From positions 186,001 through 250,000 of the forward strand of contig NZ_PCQA01000006.1 of assembly GCF_002979915.1 (NCBI RefSeq): a DNA stretch of 64,000 nt, written 5' to 3'. Position 1 is the first letter of the stretch. Each line of letters opens with the position of its first letter. The position numbers were made by a program, and so were the translations under genes. Positions 53,248 to 62,287 of the stretch are shown piece by piece. The notes under the pieces were generated by a model. The model had not been told where the DNA came from and ran no database searches. It saw only the letters and a list, made by a program, of their open reading frames with translations. This DNA comes from Arthrobacter sp. MYb213 (GTDB lineage Bacteria; Actinomycetota; Actinomycetes; Actinomycetales; Micrococcaceae).

Positions 53248-54563
53248 CATCTCAATCCGTTCGAAGTGGAAATCCTTTTCGATTAAGCAGTTTCCGCCTC
53301 TACTACTTGGGCCAGTCGATCTCATTCTTGGGCGATGGAATCGTCCCGATGACCTTTGCGTTCGCGGCCCTCGCCGTGTCTGATTCAGGATGGGGTATGC
53401 CTATCGTGCTTCTGTCGTTGTGGGGAACACGCATGTTGCTCATTGCTCCAGGAGGGAACGTTTCAGACAAGTACAACCGTGTCACCGTCATGGTTGTTGC
53501 TGATCTGGTCCGTCTCTTGGCTCAAATCATTCCGGTCTTTGCTTTCATCACAAATACAGCAACGTTATGGCATCTGGGGATCTCAGCGGCGCTGTACGGT
53601 GTCGGAACTGCTTTCTACATCCCCGCTAGCATTGGCCTGTTGCCACGGATTGTGCCAAAAGAATCGCTGCAAAAAGCGAATTCGTGGATCGATTTAACCC
53701 TAAACACAGGGCTTCTAGCTGGTCCAGCATTAGCAACGATTCTTGTCTCACTAGGCGGAATACCCACTGCATTACTCTTTGATATTGCAACGTTCCTCGT
53801 TTCCATAGCATGTTTGTCATTCCTATTCCGCTTGTCCAAGGGTCAGCTTTTGATCAATGGCTTCGCGGAAAGCGATGACGACAAAACCGCAGAATCCGTA
53901 AATGAGAAAAAAGAAGACGAGATACCCCCAGGTTTCCTCAATGGGTTGCGCCTCTTGCCTCGCTACCCGGGTGTTTTGTGGCTGATGTTACTTTCGTGTC
54001 CCGTGCAGTTGAGTATCGCTTCCATTAGCGTCCTCGGCCCAATAATTGCTAGAGATAGATTGGGCGGTATCGCATTCTGGGCCAGCCTTGCGACCGCACT
54101 TGCCGCCGGAGGGCTTGTTGGTTCTTTCCTTGCCGGATGGGTCAAAGTTAAAAAGCCGGTAGTGCTTGTTCTGGTCGTATTGGCGATTTGCCAGCCTATA
54201 CAGCTGGTTCTCTTTGGCTTAGGACTGAATATTATTGTTCTGGCCGTTTCCTTTGCAGCTACAGCCATCCTTGTAACCGTTGCTGGAATCCTTTTTGACA
54301 CGTATGTCCAAATGACGGTGCCTGATTCGGCATTATCCCGGGTGGGATCAATCGAACAAACGTTGATGTCTGTCATGGTTCCGATTGGGTTCGCAGTCAG
54401 TTTGCCCATGGCTCAGTGGATGGGGTCTTCGCAGTATCTATATTTGTTAGCGGCAGTCATTGCTTGTTGCGCACTGATAGCCATGTTTTTCCTCTTCCCT
54501 CGTCAGTCAAGAATTGATGAGTCCCAAACACGAATGATCCAAAGAGTAGGGAGCCACAAGTGA
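53244..54563 (+). CDS. MFS transporter (DHA3-type), probable product exporter
   Basis: The protein of about 439 residues has twelve predicted membrane segments, an FRLYYLGQSISFLGDGI first helix and the motif-A loop GGNVSDKYNRVTVMVVADLVR. A hydrophilic stretch of about 40 residues (DDDKTAESVNEKKEDE) separates the two halves. I choose the TTG at 53244, which overlaps the arginase stop as TTGA and has AAAGGA upstream. In a peptide biosynthesis operon it is best read as the export and self-protection pump. Confidence 0.85.
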   Translation: MTSQSVRSGNPFRLSSFRLYYLGQSISFLGDGIVPMTFAFAALAVSDSGWGMPIVLLSLWGTRMLLIAPGGNVSDKYNRVTVMVVADLVRLLAQIIPVFAFITNTATLWHLGISAALYGVGTAFYIPASIGLLPRIVPKESLQKANSWIDLTLNTGLLAGPALATILVSLGGIPTALLFDIATFLVSIACLSFLFRLSKGQLLINGFAESDDDKTAESVNEKKEDEIPPGFLNGLRLLPRYPGVLWLMLLSCPVQLSIASISVLGPIIARDRLGGIAFWASLATALAAGGLVGSFLAGWVKVKKPVVLVLVVLAICQPIQLVLFGLGLNIIVLAVSFAATAILVTVAGILFDTYVQMTVPDSALSRVGSIEQTLMSVMVPIGFAVSLPMAQWMGSSQYLYLLAAVIACCALIAMFFLFPRQSRIDESQTRMIQRVGSHK

Positions 54564-55588
54564 CAGAGCTGAGAGATTTGCTAACGCAACTGGGAATGCC
54601 CACTGGAGCGGAGCTAAATTGGACCACCACGGCCGAAGGGCGTCCCGGAAGAATCGTCGCCATGCATGGACGACAAGTAGAAGTCATCGCGGTGAATGGT
54701 GGTGCGCTGGAACATATTGTACTTGACCTTTCGCGCAACCTCGCCACTACCCCGGTGACTGGAGATTGGGTGATTGTCAACGCCGATCGAGTTGTCGCTC
54801 TCGGTGGTCGCACTACCAACCTTTCGAGACCAGACCCAAGCGGTCAAGGAGTTCAAGTTCTTGCCGCCAATATCGATCACGTGATGATTGTCCTCTCGCT
54901 GGAGCGGGGACTGAATCTTAAGTCCTTGGAACGCCTTTCGGTCATGGCCTGGGACAGTGGCGCATTGCCGATTACGGTGCTCACCAAAGCCGATACCGTC
55001 GAGAATCTCACGGAAGCAGTTGCGCAGGCAGCGCTGGCTGCGCCCGGAACTGAGGTTTTATTGACCAGCTCACTGACCGGACGCGGTTTGGAGCGACTGC
55101 GCGAAATTATGGCTGTCGGGACTACGACCACCATGCTTGGCGCTAGTGGGGCAGGCAAAACTTCCTTACTCAATGCGCTAGAAGACAAATCAGAAAAGGT
55201 CCGTGAAGTTAACACTTCTGGCGAAGGGCGTCATGCGACTTCTGCACGCCGCCTCTACCGATTATCAAGCGGAGGGGTATTGCTTGATCTGCCCGGTATT
55301 CGCTCACTTGATTTGCTCGCCACCGATGAAGGAATGGAGGAGACTTTCGTTGAAATTGCAGAATCTGCTCTGCGTTGTCGTTTCCATGACTGCGAGCATG
55401 GCACCGAACCGGGATGCGCCGTCCAGGAAAGTGTCAAAGCAGGGGAAATCCTCCAACGACGTCTCGATAATTGGCACAAAATCCGCAGAGAAATGTCTTA
55501 TCAAGAACGCAAAGGTGACGCAGCGTTAATGGCAAAACAACGAGCGGAGTGGAAAAATATGACTAAGAGCCATAGGTCAAGAAAATGA
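54560..55588 (+). CDS. rsgA: RsgA-type ribosome small-subunit-dependent GTPase
   Basis: The 342-residue protein is a complete circularly permuted GTPase: N-terminal OB-fold, TVLTKADT (G4), SSLTGRGLE (G5), GASGAGKTSLLNAL (G1), LLDLPGIRSLDL (G3) and the zinc site CRFHDCEHGTEPGC. RsgA acts on maturing or stalled 30S subunits. The GTG start overlaps the exporter stop (GTGA) with AGGGAG upstream, so it is made as part of the peptide operon. This placement suggests immunity or a ribosome-linked target rather than housekeeping. Confidence 0.9.
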   Translation: MTELRDLLTQLGMPTGAELNWTTTAEGRPGRIVAMHGRQVEVIAVNGGALEHIVLDLSRNLATTPVTGDWVIVNADRVVALGGRTTNLSRPDPSGQGVQVLAANIDHVMIVLSLERGLNLKSLERLSVMAWDSGALPITVLTKADTVENLTEAVAQAALAAPGTEVLLTSSLTGRGLERLREIMAVGTTTTMLGASGAGKTSLLNALEDKSEKVREVNTSGEGRHATSARRLYRLSSGGVLLDLPGIRSLDLLATDEGMEETFVEIAESALRCRFHDCEHGTEPGCAVQESVKAGEILQRRLDNWHKIRREMSYQERKGDAALMAKQRAEWKNMTKSHRSRK

Positions 55589-56346
55589 TGCCTCAGCGAA
55601 TACCCGTAGTCGAGCAGTGGCCGCTTACTGCATCGGCACTAGATGGGCCGATTTGTGTGAAATCGCAAACAGATGAGTGGCCAATTAATCGGCTCGTGCG
55701 CTCCCAGACGCTCCAAATCGTCTACGCAGAACAAACCGTTAATGTCGAAACTCAGGATGGAACGATCTCCTCAACGGTGGGTGACTACTTTCAATTGCTC
55801 GCAAAAGGAGACGGGCTAGATACTTATTTGAAGGGTTGGACGGTCTCAAACTACCTCTCCGACTTCGCGAAACTACCGTTACCAGCTGTATTTCAGAGCT
55901 GGTTTGGCGACCTTCCCCACGGATCACGACCTGACTGGAATTGGATTTTCGTCGGGCCCAAAGGTAGTAACTCGGCATTGCACATCGATGTGATGTGCAG
56001 TTCTGCATGGAATCTTCTGGTGAGCGGAAGAAAGAAATGGTTATTCCAGTCTCCGGCGCTCGCTGCTGACGCAGGATTGCTGCAAGATTCTCTGGTGGTG
56101 TCTTCTGGAAACGAAGCCCGAATCCAATACACGCATATTCAAGAACCTGGCGATGTAGTCATCGTTCCGGGCGGGTGGGCCCACGCAGTGGAGAACTTGG
56201 ATCTGACAGTTTCGCTCACTGGCAACTGGGTCAATAGTTCTAACGCACAGTTGGTCGAAGCAGATCTCGCGCTCCATGAATCGGACCCTTGGCGCCAAGT
56301 GATGGCTTCGCTACGCGCGCGATATCAAATCGGCTTCAAAATTTGA
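55585..56346 (+). CDS. JmjC/cupin_8-type 2-oxoglutarate oxygenase 3 of the peptide cluster
   Basis: The 253-residue protein has a JmjC core: GPKGSNSALHIDVMCSSAWNLLVSGRKKWLF with His133 and Asp135, then PGDVVIVPGGWAHAVENLDL with His200. It is shorter and lacks the winged-helix tail of the other two. The ATG overlaps the RsgA stop. It is the last gene of the operon, and its last 160 bases are repeated in decayed form just downstream. Confidence 0.85.
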   Translation: MMPQRIPVVEQWPLTASALDGPICVKSQTDEWPINRLVRSQTLQIVYAEQTVNVETQDGTISSTVGDYFQLLAKGDGLDTYLKGWTVSNYLSDFAKLPLPAVFQSWFGDLPHGSRPDWNWIFVGPKGSNSALHIDVMCSSAWNLLVSGRKKWLFQSPALAADAGLLQDSLVVSSGNEARIQYTHIQEPGDVVIVPGGWAHAVENLDLTVSLTGNWVNSSNAQLVEADLALHESDPWRQVMASLRARYQIGFKI

Positions 56347-56366
56347 TTTAGGGTACGTCACACCCG

Positions 56367-56523
56367 TTTCGCTCACTGACAACTGGGTTAATAATTCTCA
56401 CGCACAGTTGGTCGAAGCAGATTTCGCGCTCCAAGGATCAGGCCCTTTGGCGCCAAGTGATGGCTTCACTTGGCGTGCGACATCTATTCGGCTTCAAAAC
56501 TTGACGTTGGGTGCATCACACCC
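56367..56523 (+). pseudogene. Decayed tandem copy of the 3' end of oxygenase 3
   Basis: Bases 56367-56523 closely match 56210-56365 (offset 157-158), beginning TTTCGCTCACT and ending TCACACCC in both. Substitutions, an in-frame loss and the absence of a start make it non-coding. It marks a tandem duplication at the right edge of the cluster. Confidence 0.85.
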
Positions 56524-56537
56524 GCACACTGGTAACC

Positions 56538-57242
56538 ATGAACCTGTCAGACAGCTGGACAGCCGGACAGCAACCGATCGCGCGGACCAACGCTTCCGAG
56601 GCCGTGTTTAACACCCTGCGCACCGCCATCGAGGCCCAAGAGATCCCGCTGGGCGCCAAACTCGGCTCCGAAGCCAGCCTCGCCGCGACCTATGGGGTCA
56701 GCCGCTCGGTGGTACGCGAGGCGCTACGTTCCTGCGCCGCCCTAGGGCTGACCCGCACCGAAACTGGTCGCGGGACCTTTGTCATCGCCCACCGGCCCAC
56801 CCGCGATCTGGTCCTTGGCACGTACTCCTCGGCAGATCTCTACGAGGCCCGCCCGCATATCGAAATACCGGCGGCGCAGTTGGCCGCTACCCGGCGCACC
56901 AGCGAAGATCTGGAACGACTGACCGGGCTCATCGAAGACATGGAAGCAGAGGATGGCTCCGAGGCATGGGTGCAGCTAGACGCTGCCTTCCATGCGGCGG
57001 TAGCCCGAGCCAGCGGCAACTCGGTCTTTGACCGCGTCGTGGGCGATATCCGCGACGCGATGTCGCGCCAGTCAGAAACCGTCAACCTGGTCACCGGCCG
57101 CCGCTCCCCCTCAAATTCCGAACACCGCGCCATCGTTGAGGCCATCCGTGCCGGACAACCGGAGGCCGCCGGACAAGCCATGGCCGACCACCTGAGCGCA
57201 GTGCAACACGCAGTATCCACCATCGTCAGGAGCACCAAGTGA
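56538..57242 (+). CDS. GntR-family regulator (FadR/FCD subfamily) of asparagine/aspartate operon
   Basis: The 234-residue protein has a GntR winged helix (KLGSEASLAATYGVSRSVVREALRSCAALGLTRTETGRGTFV) and an FCD effector domain (AWVQLDAAFHAAVARASGN, SEHRAIVEAIRAGQPEAAGQAMADHL). The ATG at 56538 is chosen over an upstream frame lying in the pseudogene. It is the first gene of the ans-asp operon; its stop overlaps the asparaginase start. From here GC content rises sharply. Confidence 0.9.
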   Translation: MNLSDSWTAGQQPIARTNASEAVFNTLRTAIEAQEIPLGAKLGSEASLAATYGVSRSVVREALRSCAALGLTRTETGRGTFVIAHRPTRDLVLGTYSSADLYEARPHIEIPAAQLAATRRTSEDLERLTGLIEDMEAEDGSEAWVQLDAAFHAAVARASGNSVFDRVVGDIRDAMSRQSETVNLVTGRRSPSNSEHRAIVEAIRAGQPEAAGQAMADHLSAVQHAVSTIVRSTK

Positions 57243-58237
57243 ATCCCTCGCCAGCAACATCTGCGGCGCGCCCCTCCGCGGCAGTGACACTGCCGGCCCA
57301 CATTCCACTGGTCGCAGCCAGCCGCGGAAACGTGGTGGAATCCATCCATTATGGGTCGGCGGTGGTGCTTGACCCGCACGGCCAACCGCTCATGACCCTG
57401 GGCGATCAGCAGGCACGCTTCTACCCGCGCTCGGCACTGAAGCCACTCTTCGCCGTCGCCATCCTTCGCTCCGGTCTCACGCTCAATGACGAGCAGATTG
57501 CCCTGGCCGCCGCCAGCCACTCGGGCTCCCCCCGCCACCAGCAGGTCGCCGAATCCACGCTGCAGACTGCCGGACTTTCCGTCGCGGACCTGGGCAACTC
57601 CACCGACCTGCCCTACGGCGTGGAAGAACGCGCCGCCTGGCTGGCCCAGGGCGGCACCGCCACCCAACTGGCACAGAATTGTTCGGGCAAACATGCGGCG
57701 CTACTGGCCATGTGCAAACATAACGGCTGGGATACCCAAAACTACCTCGCCGCCGATCACCCGCTGGCCGCCACGCTGCGCGGGATTATCGAGGAATTGA
57801 CCGAAGAAAAAATCCTCAGCTCCAGCACCGACGGCTGCGGTACGGAGGTCTACCCGCTGACCTTGGCCGCGTTGGCTCGCGGTTTTGCCAAGCTCTCTAG
57901 CGCCGCCAAAGACACCGCAGAAGGCCGGGTCGTACACGCCATGCGCACCCACCCGGAACTGGTGGCCGGCGAGGGGCGCGATGTCACCGCGCTGATGCGT
58001 GCACTACCCGGCTCCGTGGCCAAGGACGGCTTCGAGGGCATCCAAGCCGTCGGCCTAGCCGACGGATCGTCACTGGCGGTGAAGATTTCCGACGGCGGGG
58101 ATCGGGCTCGCATGCCGATCACCGTCAAGCTGCTCGGCGAGTGCCTCGGCGAGGAAGCACACCGCAAATTACACACGCTCGCCTCCACCGACTTACTTGG
58201 TGGCCCAGATGTCGTCGGCCAGCTCCAAGCGCTCTAA
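57239..58237 (+). CDS. L-asparaginase (AnsA/thermolabile bacterial type)
   Basis: The 332-residue protein matches the PF06089-type asparaginases: SRGNVVESIHYGSAVV, ASHSGSPRHQ, CSGKHAALLAMCKHNGWD and SSTDGCGTEVYPL. It hydrolyses asparagine to aspartate and ammonia, providing substrate for the aspartase next door. The GTG at 57239 overlaps the regulator's stop (GTGA). No signal peptide is seen, so it is cytosolic. Confidence 0.9.
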   Translation: MNPSPATSAARPSAAVTLPAHIPLVAASRGNVVESIHYGSAVVLDPHGQPLMTLGDQQARFYPRSALKPLFAVAILRSGLTLNDEQIALAAASHSGSPRHQQVAESTLQTAGLSVADLGNSTDLPYGVEERAAWLAQGGTATQLAQNCSGKHAALLAMCKHNGWDTQNYLAADHPLAATLRGIIEELTEEKILSSSTDGCGTEVYPLTLAALARGFAKLSSAAKDTAEGRVVHAMRTHPELVAGEGRDVTALMRALPGSVAKDGFEGIQAVGLADGSSLAVKISDGGDRARMPITVKLLGECLGEEAHRKLHTLASTDLLGGPDVVGQLQAL

Positions 58238-58308
58238 ACACACCAAAAATTTAGTTTCATCCAACACCTAGGGTGCGCTCAGTGCGCCCAAAAATCAGGA
58301 GTGAAGAC

Positions 58309-59724
<1,416 letters not shown>

Positions 59725-59739
59725 TAGTTAAGGTTTACG

Positions 59740-61254
59740 ATGGAGCATTCCACCACCCGCGCTACCGCTGCGCACGTCCCAGATGCCGGCCTGACCGCCG
59801 GCGACGGGGACTACCACAAGGGACTTTCCTCCCGCCAAATGCAGATGATCGCCATTGGCGGCGCCATCGGCACTGGCCTGTTCATGGGCGCCGGCGGGCG
59901 TCTGGCGGCCGCCGGCCCAGGCATCGTCATCAGCTACGCGGTCTGCGGATTTTTCGCATTCCTGATCTTGCGCGCCCTGGGCGAGCTGGTCATGCACCGC
60001 CCGTCCTCGGGCTCGTTCGTCTCCTACGCCCGCGAATTTTACGGTGAGAAGGCCGCCTTCGCTACCGGCTGGTTGTACTGGCTGAACTGGGTGATGACCT
60101 CGATCGTGGACATCACCGCGGTGGCGCTCTACATGGCGTTCTTCGGTAAATATGTGGCGTGGATTGGCAGCGTTCCGCAGTGGCTTTGGGCGCTCGCGGC
60201 GCTGGCGTTGGTGCTGGGCATGAACCTGGTCTCGGTTAAGGCCTTCGGCGAGATGGAGTTCTGGTTTGCGCTGATCAAGGTGGTCGCGCTGGTGGGCTTC
60301 TTGATCGTCGGCTGCTACTTTGTCATCTTCGGCACCCCGATCGACGGCCACGAGGTGGGCTTCTCGATCCTGTCCAACAACGGCGGGCTGCTACCCAATG
60401 GGTTGCTTCCGGTGCTGGTACTGATGCAGGGTGTGGTCTTCTCCTACGCGTCGATCGAGCTGATCGGTACCGCTGCAGGCGAGACGGAAAACCCCGAAAA
60501 GGTCATGCCGAAGGCGATCAACACGGTAATCATCCGCATCGCCGTGTTCTACGTCGGCTCGCTGGTTCTGCTCTCACTCTTGCTGCCGTACACCGCGTAC
60601 AAGGCCGGCGAATCCCCGTTCGTGACCTTCTTCGGCTCCATCGGCATTCAAGGCATGGACGTGGTGATGAACCTGGTGGTGCTCACCGCCGCGCTCTCCT
60701 CGCTGAACGCCGGACTGTATTCCACCGGGCGCATTATGCGTTCGATGTCGCTGAACGGCTCGGCCCCACGTTTCGCCGGACGCATGAACAAGTCCGGGGT
60801 GCCCTATGGTGGCATCCTGATTACCGCCGCCGTGGCGGTGCTCGGTGTGGTGCTCAACGCCTTTGTTCCGGCTGCCGCCTTTGAAATCGTGCTGAACTTC
60901 GCGGCCGTGGGCATCATCGCCTCCTGGGGCATGATCGTGCTATGCCAGATGGCGCTGGTGAAGGCCGCACGCCGCGGAACCCTGGCCCGGCCAAGCTTTA
61001 GGATGCCGCTGGCTCCGATCTCCGGCTGGGTGACGCTGGTCTTCCTCGCCGCGGTATTGATCCTGATGGCCTTCGATAATCCGGTAGGCACCTGGACGAT
61101 CGCCTCGCTGGCCATCATCATCCCGCTGCTGATTCTTGGCTGGTACGCCAGCCGGAAGCGGATCAACGAGCTGGCCGATGTGCGCCTCGCAGCGCAGGCG
61201 CAACACACCGATGAATCAGGCAACGATTCGGGCAATGAGAAGGCCTCGGTATAA
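59740..61254 (+). CDS. Amino acid permease (APC family, aspartate/asparagine or GABA type)
   Basis: The 504-residue permease has about twelve helices, [22 protein letters not shown] in helix 1, [25 protein letters not shown], and [28 protein letters not shown]. It follows aspA by 15 bp and probably imports asparagine or aspartate for the operon. The C-terminus is a hydrophilic Ser/Asn/Glu tail. Confidence 0.92.
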   Translation: MEHSTTRATAAHVPDAGLTAGDGDYHKGLSSRQMQMIAIGGAIGTGLFMGAGGRLAAAGPGIVISYAVCGFFAFLILRALGELVMHRPSSGSFVSYAREFYGEKAAFATGWLYWLNWVMTSIVDITAVALYMAFFGKYVAWIGSVPQWLWALAALALVLGMNLVSVKAFGEMEFWFALIKVVALVGFLIVGCYFVIFGTPIDGHEVGFSILSNNGGLLPNGLLPVLVLMQGVVFSYASIELIGTAAGETENPEKVMPKAINTVIIRIAVFYVGSLVLLSLLLPYTAYKAGESPFVTFFGSIGIQGMDVVMNLVVLTAALSSLNAGLYSTGRIMRSMSLNGSAPRFAGRMNKSGVPYGGILITAAVAVLGVVLNAFVPAAAFEIVLNFAAVGIIASWGMIVLCQMALVKAARRGTLARPSFRMPLAPISGWVTLVFLAAVLILMAFDNPVGTWTIASLAIIIPLLILGWYASRKRINELADVRLAAQAQHTDESGNDSGNEKASV

Positions 61255-61276
61255 CAACCGAAAACCTCGCAGGATA

Positions 61277-61311
61277 ATCCGGCGGGAGCTACGGCTCTCG
61301 CCGGATATTTT
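61277..61311 (+). terminator. Rho-independent terminator of the aspartate operon
   Basis: A 13-bp stem with one wobble pair (61277-61289 with 61294-61306, loop TACG) is followed by ATTTTT. Confidence 0.92.
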
Positions 61312-61332
61312 TAACTTCTCACGCCGGCATGG

Positions 61333-62100
61333 TTAGCCGTCCGTCTGGCGCACGCTGAGCAAGATCGCCTCCACGGTTTGGTACTGCTCGCTGGCCAAGA
61401 ACTTGTCCACCCCTGCCCGGGTGGGGTCATCGCCGATCCCCTGATCCTCCATATACTCGTCATCTACCCAGAACATCGGGGCTTGGGAATCACCGATCTT
61501 GAAGTACTCAAGATCGGGCATTTCGCTACGATCGGCAAGCACCTGGTCATCGATCAGCGCCAGCGAGAACCCGGTTTCCTGCTTGCCATCTTCTTGACTT
61601 GTCCCGGTCCAAAATTCGGCCAGCAGGCTGGTTGGAGTCTTCAGCCCTGGCACCGGAACCTGTTTGAGCACCTCGCGTTCGTACAGGTTCGGATCCCCAT
61701 CCGGGGAGGTGGCGGTATTGGGGATCAACGTCAGCACGTGCTCCCCGCGCCGATCCTTCACCTCCCAGTTGTCATACTCGGTACATTCGCCCTGACAGTC
61801 ATCGCCGGCCACGGACCAATCTTCGGGAAGTTTAAATCCGATGCCCATCACCTCTTTGCTCACCGTCAGCTCGGCTGCCATATCCTTCGACGGTTGCGCA
61901 CTAGCAGACGGCTCGGTAGTTGAGGCGGTTGCGCTGGCATCGGTACTCGGTGCCGGTGAGCTGGCCGAGGCTTGCGGGCTCTGCGCTGGCTCGCTGCCAC
62001 CAGAATCCGGTGCTGGATCGGCGGTTGAACACCCAGAAAACAGTAGCGCCGAGGCAGCGGTAAAGCACAGCAGTCGAAGACGGTACGGACGTTGTTTCAT
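61333..62100 (-). CDS. Hypothetical secreted lipoprotein
   Basis: The 255-residue protein has a lipoprotein signal (MKQRPYRLRLLCFTAASALLFSGC). A Ser/Ala/Pro/Thr-rich linker of about 60 residues follows, then a globular domain (GIGFKLPEDWSV, DDCQGECTEYDNWEV with two Cys, LTLIPNTATSPDGDPNLYEREVL). I do not recognise the domain. The ATG at 62100 follows GAGGAGAG. It should be anchored outside the membrane. Confidence 0.82.
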   Translation of the reverse strand: MKQRPYRLRLLCFTAASALLFSGCSTADPAPDSGGSEPAQSPQASASSPAPSTDASATASTTEPSASAQPSKDMAAELTVSKEVMGIGFKLPEDWSVAGDDCQGECTEYDNWEVKDRRGEHVLTLIPNTATSPDGDPNLYEREVLKQVPVPGLKTPTSLLAEFWTGTSQEDGKQETGFSLALIDDQVLADRSEMPDLEYFKIGDSQAPMFWVDDEYMEDQGIGDDPTRAGVDKFLASEQYQTVEAILLSVRQTDG

Positions 62101-62287
62101 TTTTCTCTCCTCAGCGTGAGCCATTGGGTGAGCGTTCTCTAAGCTACGATCCCTCATCACTCGCTCGATTCCAATATCGATAGCATTAAATCTTGGTCGC
62201 AAATTCGGCATTTCGCTTGATAGTGCATTAAAGCTGGGGTGCCCGGCGCACTAGTGCGTGCCGGACATTAGTGGAAAGATGTGAGCT

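Noticed and set aside
47489-56346. Inclusion of the FabH-like synthase in the peptide cluster
   Set aside because: It is separated by a stem-loop and 1.28 kb of gene-free DNA and has the composition of the core genome, so lipidation of the peptide by it is not supported.
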